Source of the DNA: Burkholderia sp. WSM2230
GTDB lineage: Bacteria > Pseudomonadota > Gammaproteobacteria > Burkholderiales > Burkholderiaceae
Direction of reading: 5' to 3'
NCBI RefSeq assembly: GCF_000472445.1
Contig: NZ_AXAJ01000003.1
Span: 62,159 to 126,158, forward strand
DNA: 64,000 bases
Shown here: piece by piece, positions 19,792-31,369 of the stretch
Layout: each line of letters opens with the position of its first letter
Position numbering within the stretch: position 1 is the first letter of the stretch
Notes under the pieces: generated by a model
The model's database searches: none
Told to the model about the DNA's origin: nothing
What the model saw: the letters and a program-made list of their open reading frames with translations, nothing else
Made by a program: the position numbers and the translations under genes

Positions 19792-19795
<4 letters not shown>
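18734..19795 (+). CDS. aruF: Arginine N-succinyltransferase, alpha-type subunit (AruF)
   Basis: 353-residue AstA-family acyltransferase that, with AruG, transfers succinyl from succinyl-CoA to L-arginine, the entry step of the AST pathway. Family features: MMLFVRPGRLADLDAL, LEDSETGKLMGTASIVAAAG, DPFYAFRNDALIHAS, DNGVSPFWEAVGRKFF and [12 protein letters not shown]. The start is one of two adjacent ATG codons (18734/18737) after AGGA. It ends with an ATGA overlap with the next gene, so the two subunits are translationally coupled. It is more diverged from E. coli AstA than its neighbour AruG. Confidence 0.93.
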
Positions 19796-22295
<2,500 letters not shown>

Positions 22296-22304
22296 GGATC
22301 GACG

Positions 22305-23645
22305 ATGCAAGCCACTGAAGCCAATTTCGACGGCCTGGTCGGCCCGACGCACAACTACGCGGGGCTGTCGTTCGGCAACGTCGCGTCGCAGAACAACGAG
22401 AAGTCGGTTGCAAATCCGAAGGCGGCCGCGAAGCAGGGTCTGCGCAAGATGAAGCAGTTGGCCGATCTCGGCTTTCATCAGGGCGTGTTGCCGCCGCAGG
22501 AGCGTCCGTCGATGCGTCTGTTGCGGGAACTGGGCTTTTCGGGCGACGACGCAACGGTGATCGCGCGCGTCTCGAAGAACGCACCTGAGTTGCTGGCCGC
22601 GGCGAGTTCGGCTTCGGCAATGTGGACCGCGAATGCGGCGACCGTGAGTCCTTCCGCCGACACACACGACGGCCGCGTGCATTTCACGCCGGCGAATCTG
22701 TGCAGCAAGCTGCATCGCGCAATCGAACACGAATCCACGCGCCGCACGTTGCGCGCCATTTTCAGCGACGCCGACCGCTTTGCCGTGCACGAGGCCTTGC
22801 CCGGCACACCCGCGCTCGGCGACGAAGGTGCGGCGAATCACACCCGCTTCTGCTCGGAATATGGCGCACGTGGTGTCGAATTCTTCGTATATGGCCGCAG
22901 CGAATATCGCCGCGGGCCGGAGCCGAAGCGCTTTCCCGCACGCCAGACGTTCGAGGCGAGCCGCGCGGTCGCGCATCGTCATGGTCTGCACGAAGAGATG
23001 ACGGTGTACGCGCAGCAGAGCCCCGACGTGATCGACGCGGGCGTCTTTCATAACGACGTGATCGCCGTGGGCAATCGCACTACGCTGTTCTGTCACGAGC
23101 TTGCATTCGTCGAGCAGAGCGCGGTGTATGACGAATTGCGCGCGAAGCTCGCGGGCGTGAGCGCCGGATTCGATGTGATCGAAGTGCCGGACGCGCAGCT
23201 GAGCGTCGCGGACGCGGTCTCGTCGTATCTGTTCAACAGCCAGTTGCTGACGCGACCCGACGGCAAGCAGGTGCTGGTCGTGCCGCAGGAGTGCCGCGAG
23301 AATCCGCGCGTGGCCGCGTACCTGGACGAGCTCACGTCGCATACCGGTCCCATCGACGAAGTGCTGGTGTTCGACCTGCGCGAGAGCATGAAAAACGGCG
23401 GTGGTCCGGCGTGTCTGCGTCTGCGTGTGGTGTTGAACGACGCGGAACGCGCGGCGGTCACGCGAGGCGTCTGGATCGACGACACGTTGTTCGGCCGGCT
23501 CGATACGTGGATCGAAAAGCATTATCGCGACCGTCTCGCGCCGACCGACCTGGCCGATCCGCAATTGCTCGCCGAGTCGCGCACCGCGTTGGATGAACTC
23601 ACGCAGATTCTCGGACTCGGATCGCTCTATGACTTCCAGCGCTGA
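22305..23645 (+). CDS. astB: N-succinylarginine dihydrolase
   Basis: 446-residue amidinotransferase-fold hydrolase that converts N2-succinylarginine to succinylornithine, CO2 and two ammonia. Conserved AstB segments are [19 protein letters not shown] at the N-terminus, [24 protein letters not shown] and the catalytic cysteine in [14 protein letters not shown]. The length matches E. coli AstB (447). A GGATCGACG ribosome-binding region precedes the ATG. Its 3' end overlaps the start of astE by 17 bp. Confidence 0.97.
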   Translation: MQATEANFDGLVGPTHNYAGLSFGNVASQNNEKSVANPKAAAKQGLRKMKQLADLGFHQGVLPPQERPSMRLLRELGFSGDDATVIARVSKNAPELLAAASSASAMWTANAATVSPSADTHDGRVHFTPANLCSKLHRAIEHESTRRTLRAIFSDADRFAVHEALPGTPALGDEGAANHTRFCSEYGARGVEFFVYGRSEYRRGPEPKRFPARQTFEASRAVAHRHGLHEEMTVYAQQSPDVIDAGVFHNDVIAVGNRTTLFCHELAFVEQSAVYDELRAKLAGVSAGFDVIEVPDAQLSVADAVSSYLFNSQLLTRPDGKQVLVVPQECRENPRVAAYLDELTSHTGPIDEVLVFDLRESMKNGGGPACLRLRVVLNDAERAAVTRGVWIDDTLFGRLDTWIEKHYRDRLAPTDLADPQLLAESRTALDELTQILGLGSLYDFQR

Positions 23646-24687
23646 CGCTCGGCGCGGCGAGCCAGCCGCGATGCTGGACGATTTCCTCGCCTATACGCTT
23701 GCGGGCAAGCGGCCTGCCGCGAGCGCAATGCAAGGCACGTGTGCCGAAGGCGTGCGCTGGTCGTGGCTCGACGACGGCGTGCTGCTGATCGAGCCCGCCG
23801 TGCTCGCTGCCAACACGCGCAGCGTGCTCGCGTCGGCCGGCGTGCATGGCGACGAAACCGCGCCCATCGAACTGCTTTCGCACCTGGTGCGCGACATTGC
23901 GCGCGGCGAGGCCGCATTGACGTGCCGTCTGCTGGTGATTCTCGGCAACGTCGACGCGATGCGCGACGCGTGCCGTTATCGCGACGACGATCTGAACCGG
24001 CTCTTCAGCGGCCGTCATCTGCAATTGCCGCAGAGTCGCGAGGCACCACGCGCCGCGGCGCTCGAGCAGGCGGCCGCGCGGTTCTTCGCCGCGGCTTCCG
24101 ATGAGCCCGGTGCACGCTGGCATATCGACATGCACACGGCGATCCGCGCGTCGGCATTCGAGCGCTTCGCGTTGCTTCCGCATACCGGCAGGCCGTTTTC
24201 GCGGGCAATGTTCGAATGGCTGGGCGAAGCGCACATCAGCGCTGTGCTGCTGCATACCACGAAGGGCAACACGTATTCGCATTTCACGGCGCAGACATGC
24301 GGGGCCGAGGCCTGCACTTTGGAACTGGGCAAGGTGCGCCCATTCGGCCAGAACGATCTCACGCGCTTTGCCGGTGCGGACGAGGCGCTGCGTCATCTGC
24401 TTGCCGGCACCAATGGGCGTGGCGACGCGCAGTTGCCGCGCGCTTTCACGGTGATCGATCAGATCACCAAGCAAAGCGATGCATTCGAATTGCTGGTCAC
24501 GGCGGATGTCGCGAACTTCACGCCATTCGCCAGAAACACCCTGCTCGCGCGCGATGGGGACTACCGCTACGTCGTGCAACACGACGAAGAGCGCCTCGTG
24601 TTTCCGAATGCGATCGTGAAGCCTGGTCTGCGCGCCGGCTTGATGGTGATCGAGACCACTGAGGACACGCACGCCGCGCTGGTCTAG
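23629..24687 (+). CDS. astE: Succinylglutamate desuccinylase
   Basis: 352-residue zinc carboxypeptidase-fold enzyme that hydrolyses succinylglutamate to glutamate and succinate, the last AST step. Zinc ligands are visible in [13 protein letters not shown] (His and Glu) and [10 protein letters not shown] (His). The start at 23629 ([11 protein letters not shown]) overlaps the end of astB by 17 bp; the in-frame ATG at 23593 would overlap further and adds non-conserved residues. It closes the six-gene catabolic operon. Confidence 0.95.
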   Translation: MTSSADARRGEPAAMLDDFLAYTLAGKRPAASAMQGTCAEGVRWSWLDDGVLLIEPAVLAANTRSVLASAGVHGDETAPIELLSHLVRDIARGEAALTCRLLVILGNVDAMRDACRYRDDDLNRLFSGRHLQLPQSREAPRAAALEQAAARFFAAASDEPGARWHIDMHTAIRASAFERFALLPHTGRPFSRAMFEWLGEAHISAVLLHTTKGNTYSHFTAQTCGAEACTLELGKVRPFGQNDLTRFAGADEALRHLLAGTNGRGDAQLPRAFTVIDQITKQSDAFELLVTADVANFTPFARNTLLARDGDYRYVVQHDEERLVFPNAIVKPGLRAGLMVIETTEDTHAALV

Positions 24688-24970
24688 CGGCGCGAGTCTC
24701 AAGCGGCGCTGGCGCCTGCGCCTGCATGCGATTGTTTGCGCCAGCGCGACATCAAGTTGCAGCTTTGCACGTCGGCCCGCCGCACGTTCCCAGCAATGCG
24801 GCGGTATGAACTGCCCGCAGGCGCGGCACCCGAGCCTGTACAATCCCCGCCTCGCGGCTGCTGCGCTGCACCACAGCGGCCGCGCGAGTTTGAATCGCAT
24901 TTTTGGCGCGGCAATCATGCCTGTCCGGATTCGGCTCCGTCTTGTTCAATACCGTAGAGGAACACCCGTA
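24688..24970. other. Intergenic region before the periplasmic binding protein
   Basis: 283 bp without a gene. A -10-like TACAAT (24838-24843) points rightward and suggests that the binding protein at 24971 has its own promoter. No clear terminator for the AST operon is visible. Confidence 0.4.
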
Positions 24971-25765
24971 ATGAAGATGAATTGGCGAAACACGGCTGCG
25001 CTCGCGCTATTCGCGACGGCAGCGATCACGGCAGGTTCGGCCATGGCGGCGGACATCAAGGAAGTGCGCTTCGGTGTCGAGGCGTCTTACGCGCCGTTCG
25101 AATCGAAGTCGCCATCTGGAGAACTGCAGGGTTTCGACATCGACGTCGGCAATGCCGTGTGTGCGAAGCTGAAGGCGAAGTGCGTGTGGGTCGAGAATTC
25201 GTTCGACGGCCTGATTCCCGCCTTGCAGGCGCGCAAGTTCAACGCGATCAACTCGGACATGACGATCACCGAACAGCGTCGTCAGGCGATTGATTTCACG
25301 GATCCCATCTACACGATCCCGAATCAGATGATCGCGAAGAAGGGCAGCGGTCTGCAGCCGACGGCCGCGTCGCTGAAGGGCAAGCACGTCGGCGTGCTGC
25401 AGGGCACGATTCAGGAGACGTATGCGAAGGCGCGCTGGGCGCCGGCCGGCGTCGACGTCGTGCCGTACCAGACGCAGGATCAGATCTACGCCGACCTCGC
25501 TTCGGGCCGTCTCGATGCGTCGTTCCAGGACGCGGAAGCGGCGTCCAAGGGCTTTCTGAAGAAGCCGCAAGGCGTGGGCTTCGAGTTCGCCGGTCCGGCC
25601 GTCAGCGACGAGAAGCTGCTCGGCGCGGGCGTCGGCTTCGGCATCCGCCGCGGCGACAAGGCACTCAAGGACGCGTTGAACCAGGCGCTGAAGGAACTGA
25701 AGGCCGACGGCACGATAGACCGCTTCGCGGCGAAATACTTCGACGTGAAGGTGGTGCTGAAGTAA
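24971..25765 (+). CDS. aotJ: Basic amino-acid (Arg/Lys/Orn/His) ABC transporter periplasmic binding protein
   Basis: 264-residue HisJ/ArgT/AotJ-type solute-binding protein. The signal peptide runs to A26 (AGSAMA-ADIKEV). The mature part has the family-3 motifs RFGVEASYAPFESKSPSGELQGFDIDVG, GLIPALQARKFNAI and MTITEQRRQAIDFTDPIY. The ATG at 24971 is preceded by AGAGGAA. It lies after the AST operon rather than with its permease genes 9 kb upstream. The likely role is delivering arginine to AotQMP. Confidence 0.93.
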   Translation: MKMNWRNTAALALFATAAITAGSAMAADIKEVRFGVEASYAPFESKSPSGELQGFDIDVGNAVCAKLKAKCVWVENSFDGLIPALQARKFNAINSDMTITEQRRQAIDFTDPIYTIPNQMIAKKGSGLQPTAASLKGKHVGVLQGTIQETYAKARWAPAGVDVVPYQTQDQIYADLASGRLDASFQDAEAASKGFLKKPQGVGFEFAGPAVSDEKLLGAGVGFGIRRGDKALKDALNQALKELKADGTIDRFAAKYFDVKVVLK

Positions 25766-25796
25766 CGCTGTGCCTCGATGCTCGAACAACATCCAG

Positions 25797-25822
25797 AACG
25801 GCCGCTGCTTGCGGCCGTTTTG
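25797..25822 (+). terminator. Rho-independent terminator after the arginine-binding protein gene
   Basis: A 9-bp perfect stem AACGGCCGC / GCGGCCGTT (25797-25805 with 25811-25819), a TGCTT loop and a short T tract lie 31 bp after the stop codon. Confidence 0.85.
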
Positions 25823-26066
25823 CATGGGGGCGCGCCGTTGCTCGCACGGCGCGGTTCATGTCCGTCGCGTGCTGCCAGATATTTCCAGATATTGCTTGAA
25901 CGACATGCCCGCGCAAGACGGGCTGCGCTAGAATCGCCGGGCGTGCTGCGCTGGCACACTGCCGTCACAACACGCGATGCAAACGATAAACACGCCGCGC
26001 GCATGGTGATGCGGCGATAACCACAAGCCAGCAGCAAGCGCCGGGGGCGCCTCGCGGGGGATCACA

Positions 26067-27452
26067 ATGAGCACTATTGCAGTCGGGAATCCGGGCCGTA
26101 CGGGTGCCGCGGACGATACGCAGTTGAACGCCAGTTTCGCGCGGCAGCCCATCCTGAATCGGGACGGCATGCTGTGCGGCTATGAGCTCAAGATACGCGC
26201 GCCGGAATGGCCGGCAGAGGCGCTGGCCGATTTCGACCCGGACACGCAGGACGACACCGGTGGCGAAGCCGACCACCGCGACGCGCGAGCCGGCCGCGCG
26301 CCCACACCGGCGCAGCGCGTTGCGCGCGCGATCATCCGCGGACTCGTCGAGGGCAATGTGCGCGGCGCGCTGACCGGGCATCCGGCGTACATCGACACGA
26401 GCCGCGACATGCTGTTCGACGACGCGATAGAGCGCCTGCCCGCCGAGCGCTTTCTGTTTGAACTGCCGCATGACATCCACGTCGACGAAGAACTGATCGC
26501 GCGCATCGTGCTGCTGCATGGCCGGCGCTATCGCTTCGTTCTCGACGACGTCACGCAGCCCAATGAGACTTTTGCGAAGCTCCTGCCTTACGCGGAAGCC
26601 ATCAAGATCGACATCACGCGCGCGCCCGCCGCGCTGTTGCCCAAGCTGACGAGTGTGCTCAAGGCGGCGGGCAAGCTGTTGATCGCCTCGGGCCTCGACG
26701 CGCAAGCCGCTTTCGAAACGGCGCACGGCCTGGGCTTCGACCGCTTCCAGGGCTATTTCTTCGCGCGTCCGCAAGCCTCGATGACGCGCCGCGTGAGCGC
26801 GCCACGCCACGCGCTCCTGAATCTGCTGCAATTGCTCGCGGGCGACCCGACGGTCGCGCAGCTCGAAGCGGAGCTCAAGCTCAACCCCGTGCTGGTGATG
26901 CATCTGATGAAGCTCGCCAATTCGAGCGGTTTCGCCGTCGGCCATAAAGTGACGACGCTGCGCGAGGCGATCAATGCAACCGGCACCGACCGCATCGCGC
27001 GCTGGACGCAGTTGCTGTTGTATGCGGACGGCCGCAAGGTCGCGCTCGAGGACGACCCGTTGCTGCAGCTCGCGGCGACCCGCGCGCGTTTCATGGAACT
27101 GGCCATCGAGCGTCTGCCGGACGCCGGCCGCGACGAAGCCGACGCGGCGTTTCTCACCGGCGTGTTTTCATTCGTCGACGCGGTGTTCGGGGGCTCGCTC
27201 GAAAGCACATTGAATGTGCTGACGCTGTCGCGTCCGATCCAGGCGGCCATTCTGCATCGCGAGGGCGTGCTCGGGCAGTTGCTCGCTGCCGTCGAGGCGC
27301 TGGAAAACGGCGCATGGGACAGGCTGGCTGCGCTGTGCGCGCAGCTTGCGCCGTTGACGGTGGAAGAGCTCGCGCAAATGGGACTCGCGGCCGGCGCCTG
27401 GGCGGGCGTCGCGGACCGCAGCGCGGAAGGTCTCGAAAGAATCGAAGACTGA
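26067..27452 (+). CDS. YuxH-like degenerate-EAL plus HDOD signalling protein
   Basis: 461-residue protein with an N-terminal EAL-like domain (about 20-245) and a C-terminal HDOD domain (about 250-445). EAL domains hydrolyse c-di-GMP, but here the key motifs are altered: EAL reads YEL, DDFGTG reads LDDVTQ, and the later EGVE motif reads SGLD. This argues against catalysis and for a binding or scaffold role. The domain end FDRFQGYFFARP is intact. The HDOD part has LELNPVL-like LKLNPVLVMHLMKLANSSGF. GGGGGATC precedes the ATG. A paralogue is encoded at 31370. Confidence 0.85.
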   Translation: MSTIAVGNPGRTGAADDTQLNASFARQPILNRDGMLCGYELKIRAPEWPAEALADFDPDTQDDTGGEADHRDARAGRAPTPAQRVARAIIRGLVEGNVRGALTGHPAYIDTSRDMLFDDAIERLPAERFLFELPHDIHVDEELIARIVLLHGRRYRFVLDDVTQPNETFAKLLPYAEAIKIDITRAPAALLPKLTSVLKAAGKLLIASGLDAQAAFETAHGLGFDRFQGYFFARPQASMTRRVSAPRHALLNLLQLLAGDPTVAQLEAELKLNPVLVMHLMKLANSSGFAVGHKVTTLREAINATGTDRIARWTQLLLYADGRKVALEDDPLLQLAATRARFMELAIERLPDAGRDEADAAFLTGVFSFVDAVFGGSLESTLNVLTLSRPIQAAILHREGVLGQLLAAVEALENGAWDRLAALCAQLAPLTVEELAQMGLAAGAWAGVADRSAEGLERIED

Positions 27453-27540
27453 GGCCGCTTTGGGAAGCACGCCGGCATGGAGCGCATGCCGGCTGCGAAA
27501 CTCAATTGCGAAACCTGATTGCAAAAATCAGCTGCGAAGT

Positions 27541-27614
27541 TCGGCTTAAAACCCGTCGGCTTAAAACCCGTCGGCTAAAAAACCGTCGGCTAAAAAACCG
27601 TCACTAAAAAACCT
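27541..27614 (+). repeat. 15-bp tandem repeat, four units plus a degenerate fifth
   Basis: Two copies of TCGGCTTAAAACCCG (27541-27570) are followed by two copies of TCGGCTAAAAAACCG (27571-27600) and a diverged unit. The array lies between the converging genes ending at 27452 and 27678. Confidence 0.9.
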
Positions 27615-27677
27615 GGCGTCGGGCAAACACAGAATCCGGAGAACTTACGCGATGTGATCAACGATCACGCCACGTCT

Positions 27678-29135
27678 TTACATCGTCTCCATTTCCCGCA
27701 TCTGCCCCAGGCCGAAAAAACGGCCTAACTCCTTGGCCAGTTCGTTCAGCACGCTCATCTCCTTCTGTGAGATGCGGCGTGGCTCCTGAGTGTGTGACCA
27801 GTCGCCGTAAAGCAGCGCGACGGTCTGCTCCGTTTCGTCTACCACCGGGAGCAGCACGAAGGCGCGGGCGTCGTCGAAGGAACGGCGGAACCACTCGGGC
27901 AGCCGCGCGACCATTTTCGGATCGCGCGCATTTTCGATGAAGATGCCCACCGAGTTCGCGATTGCCAGGTGGAACACGTCGGGCTCGAACGCCGAGCTGA
28001 AGGTGAGCTTGGGCAGCGCCGCGTCGATCTTCGGGCCGAGGCCGAGACGCGCGCGGAACGTGCCGTTGCTGTGCTTGACGAACACCACGGTGCGCGCAAA
28101 GCCGAGTGCCGCGAGCACCGTTTCCGATGCCATGCCGAGAGCCGGCGCGAGCGAGCTGGTGTCGGGCAGATTGCGCAGATCTTCGACGCCTGCCGCGATG
28201 CGCGCTTCCGGATTGAGCGCCTCGCGAGCCATGGCGTCCGCGTTCGCGCGCAGCTCGACGATCTCGCGCATCACGCCGTCGCCGCCTTCCTCGCGGGCTA
28301 GCGCAACGCTCATTTCGAGCAGCGCTTCCGGGTCGGTGTTCAGCGCGCGGCTATATTCCTGCGCCAGTTCGGCAATGCGCTCTTCGCGCTCGAAGTCCGG
28401 CACGTTCTGCTGCGTGAGGACGTCGGCGACTGCCGTCGAGTAATTGGTGATGGCGCGCAGCCACTGCACCTGGCGCGGCTGCTCGGTGTCCTGCGGATCG
28501 AACTCGCCCATGCCCGAGCGGATCATGTCGGGCAGGCGCCAGCGCACCGCGGCTTCTTCGCCGATTTCGTCGAACGTCACGCCGAGCACGAGTACACATG
28601 CATCCGCTTCCAGCGTGCCGCTCTCGATGTGGCGGCGAATCTGATCCCATTCCGCGTCGAGATAGAACACCACCAGCAGCTTGCCGATCTGCCGCATCAG
28701 CGTGCAGACCACCGCTTCCTCGCCGGCGCGCAGATCGCCGCGTTCGGTCAGCTTGCGCGCGACGCAGCCCGAGAGCAGCGTGCGGTTCAGTTCGAGCTTC
28801 GCGTCGATGCGGCGCGGCGCGCTGTGATGAAAGTGATCGACGATCTTCAGGCCGACCACGAGATGGCCGACGGCGTCCATGCCGAGCACCATCAGCGCGC
28901 GCGAAACCGTCGTGATATTGCCGCCGAACGCCATATACATGGCCGAGTTCGCGAGGCGCAGCACTTTTTGCGTCAATGCGAAGTCCGACAGCACGACCTG
29001 GACGAGGCCGGTGAAGTCGAGGTCGTCGTTGTTCATTGCCGCCATGGTGGTGCGCAACGACTGCGACAGCATGGGGAAATCGCCGCGCTCGCTCATTCGC
29101 GTCCAGAGCCGGTCGAGCACCGCCGCCTTTACCAT
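27678..29135 (-). CDS. HDOD-GAF signalling protein
   Basis: 485-residue cytoplasmic protein. An HDOD domain (about residues 10-215) contains FPMLSQSLRTTMAAM, LTQKVLRLANSAMY and ALMVLGMDAV. The C-terminal part (about 300-460) looks like a GAF domain with TVVFVKHSNGTFRARLGLG and AFVLLPVVDETEQTVALLYGDW. HDOD proteins lack the full HD metal site and usually act in signal transduction; no partner is certain. The start at 29135 gives the family N-terminus. Co-located and co-directional with the PAS-GGDEF-EAL gene. Confidence 0.85.
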   Translation of the reverse strand: MVKAAVLDRLWTRMSERGDFPMLSQSLRTTMAAMNNDDLDFTGLVQVVLSDFALTQKVLRLANSAMYMAFGGNITTVSRALMVLGMDAVGHLVVGLKIVDHFHHSAPRRIDAKLELNRTLLSGCVARKLTERGDLRAGEEAVVCTLMRQIGKLLVVFYLDAEWDQIRRHIESGTLEADACVLVLGVTFDEIGEEAAVRWRLPDMIRSGMGEFDPQDTEQPRQVQWLRAITNYSTAVADVLTQQNVPDFEREERIAELAQEYSRALNTDPEALLEMSVALAREEGGDGVMREIVELRANADAMAREALNPEARIAAGVEDLRNLPDTSSLAPALGMASETVLAALGFARTVVFVKHSNGTFRARLGLGPKIDAALPKLTFSSAFEPDVFHLAIANSVGIFIENARDPKMVARLPEWFRRSFDDARAFVLLPVVDETEQTVALLYGDWSHTQEPRRISQKEMSVLNELAKELGRFFGLGQMREMETM

Positions 29136-29226
29136 GTGAGTCCCGCAAAAGCCATACGTGTTCCAATGAATGCCATGCCGGCGCGAGGCCGGCTTATGCC
29201 GCTCTTTGAGTGCTTGACCGGCACCG

Positions 29227-31041
29227 CTAAGCGCTGTGCAGATGAAGCGAGCGCGCTTCGAAACGCTGCGCCAGTTCGTCGGACGGCAACGCCTGGCAGA
29301 CGAGCCACCCTTGAATGTGGTCACATCCCATCTCGGTGAGCAGGCTGCGTTGCGCTTCCGTTTCGACGCCTTCGGCGACCAGTTCCAGGTCGAGCGTCTG
29401 GGCGAGGCCGACCACCGCGCTGACGATCGCCTGGTCGTTCCGGGAGGTTAGCAGATTCTCGACAAAACTCCTGTCGATCTTAAGCTTTGCAAGGGGAAAC
29501 CGTTGCAGGTAAGCCAGGCTCGAATAGCCGGTGCCGAAATCGTCGACGGCAAAGCGGATGCCCATGGCCGTCAGATCTTCGAGCAGCACCTTGGCGTGCG
29601 CGGGGTCGTGCATCAGCAGGCTCTCGGTGATTTCGAAGACGAGGCGCCGCGGGTCGATGCCGGTCAGGTCGATCGCCTCGCGCACGGCGTCCTTGAAACG
29701 CGGATCGCGGAACTGCTGCGGCGACACGTTGACCGCCACGTATTGCAGCGAGATGCCCCGCGCGTCCCACTGGATCAACTGCATGCAGGCCACCTTCAGC
29801 ACCCAGTTGCCGAGGAAGTTGATGAGCCCGACCGACTCCGCAAGCGGAATGAACATGGACGGCGGCACGAGCCCGTGCACCGGATGCATCCAGCGGATCA
29901 GCGCCTCCACGCCGACCACGCCGTGCGTGCGGCTGCTCGTGATCGGCTGGAAGTGCAGCGAGAACTCGCCGTTGCGCACACCGTCGTAGAGGTCCGCCTC
30001 CAGCTTCAGGCGCTCGGCGTCGGCGGGGTTGTCGTCCGGCACATAGAACGCGAGCGTGTTGCCGCCCGCCGCCTTCGCCTGCAACAACGCGTGGTCGGCC
30101 CAGCGCAGAAGATGCGAGTCGTGCGCGGCCGTGTCGTTCGCGTGGCGCACGTCCGGGTAAAGCGCAATGCCGATGCTTGCCGAGAGGTGCACCTGCTGGC
30201 CGCTGAACACATACGGCTGCTGGATCGCGGTCAAGAGGCGCCGTGCCAGCGCTTCGGCGGCCGCGGCGGCGTCTGTGCGGTTGGCGGCGGGCTTTACCAG
30301 AATCGCAAACTCGTCGCTTGCTACGCGGGCCACCGTCTCGTTCGGGCTCGTCATGTTGAGAATGCGCCGGGCGGTGTCGCGCAGCATTTCGTCGCCGGCG
30401 TCGTAGCCGAGCGCGCGGTTCACGCGCTGATAATCGTCGATGTCGAGCAGCAGCAGCGCGGCGGGTGTGCCGTGCGCGTCGGCCTGCTGTTGCGCCTCCA
30501 GCAACGCGGGAATCAGCGCGGACTGGTTGGCGAGATGGGTGAGCCGGTCCTGATGCAGCGCCTCGACGAGGCGCTCCTCGCTCGCGCGCCAGGCCGACAC
30601 GTCGAAACCGGCAATCGCAAAGCCGTCCGAGCCGTTATGGCTGCTGCGCACCACGCGCAATTCGACGGTGATCGGATACGTCAGCGACTTGATGAGCCCG
30701 AGCGTCGCCTTTTCGACATTGCCGCTGGTCAGCGCGCGCTCGAGCAGCGCGTCGAGACGCGCGGCGTCGGCCTCGGCCACCAACTCATGCAGTGTGATCG
30801 TCTCCAGATACTCGCGGTGATAGCCGATGAAGCGCAGGCTCGCGTCGGACACGTAGAGGAAGCGCAGCTCGCTGTCCACATGCGCCAGCAGGTCCACGGC
30901 GCCGACCACCTGTTCCAGTTGCGGCGTGGCGGGCGGCCCGGCTTGCGGCTTGTCCTCGACGCGCCGGCCAAGCCCGAGAAGCCGGCCGACGACCGTGCGC
31001 AAGGAGCCCTGACGGGGCGCGGTGATCCTGTTCGCTTCCAT
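29227..31041 (-). CDS. PAS-GGDEF-EAL protein with degenerate GGDEF (probable c-di-GMP phosphodiesterase)
   Basis: 604 residues with no membrane segment. PAS-like domain about 45-165 (LLAHVDSELRFLYVSDASLRFIGYHREYL in part), GGDEF domain about 175-335, EAL domain about 345-600. The cyclase signature is ASDEF instead of GGDEF, so diguanylate cyclase activity is doubtful. The EAL domain keeps VEALIRW, NVSPQQF, EITES, DDFGTGYSS, LKIDRSF and AEGVE, so phosphodiesterase activity is likely. The start at 31041 is chosen before MEANRITAPR. Its stop lies 91 bp upstream of the HDOD-GAF start, so the two may be co-transcribed. Confidence 0.9.
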   Translation of the reverse strand: MEANRITAPRQGSLRTVVGRLLGLGRRVEDKPQAGPPATPQLEQVVGAVDLLAHVDSELRFLYVSDASLRFIGYHREYLETITLHELVAEADAARLDALLERALTSGNVEKATLGLIKSLTYPITVELRVVRSSHNGSDGFAIAGFDVSAWRASEERLVEALHQDRLTHLANQSALIPALLEAQQQADAHGTPAALLLLDIDDYQRVNRALGYDAGDEMLRDTARRILNMTSPNETVARVASDEFAILVKPAANRTDAAAAAEALARRLLTAIQQPYVFSGQQVHLSASIGIALYPDVRHANDTAAHDSHLLRWADHALLQAKAAGGNTLAFYVPDDNPADAERLKLEADLYDGVRNGEFSLHFQPITSSRTHGVVGVEALIRWMHPVHGLVPPSMFIPLAESVGLINFLGNWVLKVACMQLIQWDARGISLQYVAVNVSPQQFRDPRFKDAVREAIDLTGIDPRRLVFEITESLLMHDPAHAKVLLEDLTAMGIRFAVDDFGTGYSSLAYLQRFPLAKLKIDRSFVENLLTSRNDQAIVSAVVGLAQTLDLELVAEGVETEAQRSLLTEMGCDHIQGWLVCQALPSDELAQRFEARSLHLHSA

Positions 31042-31369
31042 GTGTGTGGTGGCAACCTGTGTTCGTCTGCGGGCGGGGCGGCTTGCCGTTCGCCTCTCGA
31101 GGGCGGCGAAAGGATATCTGGCGGGTCCCATGCGGGGTCCCACGCGGGTATCAGGCCGCCCCATCAGGACAAGATAACGACCTGCGGCCCGAAATCTTTA
31201 GTGGCGGCGCAAGAAAAACATCCGGTAAGGAAACGCGGCACGCGCTCGCAGCCGGACTGGGCCGATTCGGTTAAAGTGCGGTTGGCCGGCGTCCGTTAAT
31301 ACGGCAAACCCCTGTGCGGTGGCGGCGCGCCGCTGCCGCGCAGTCCTTCGAAAGCTGCACCGATGACCC
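31042..31369. other. Divergent intergenic region between two c-di-GMP-related genes
   Basis: 328 bp with no supported gene. It should hold promoters for the leftward PAS-GGDEF-EAL gene and the rightward EAL/HDOD gene. No clear operator or repeat was noticed. Confidence 0.4.

Noticed and set aside
27541..27614. Possible CRISPR-like array
   Set aside because: Units are contiguous with no spacers, only 15 bp long, and no cas genes are present.
29503..31299. 598-codon plus-strand open frame opposite the PAS-GGDEF-EAL gene
   Set aside because: It lacks any domain character; the minus strand has intact EAL motifs.
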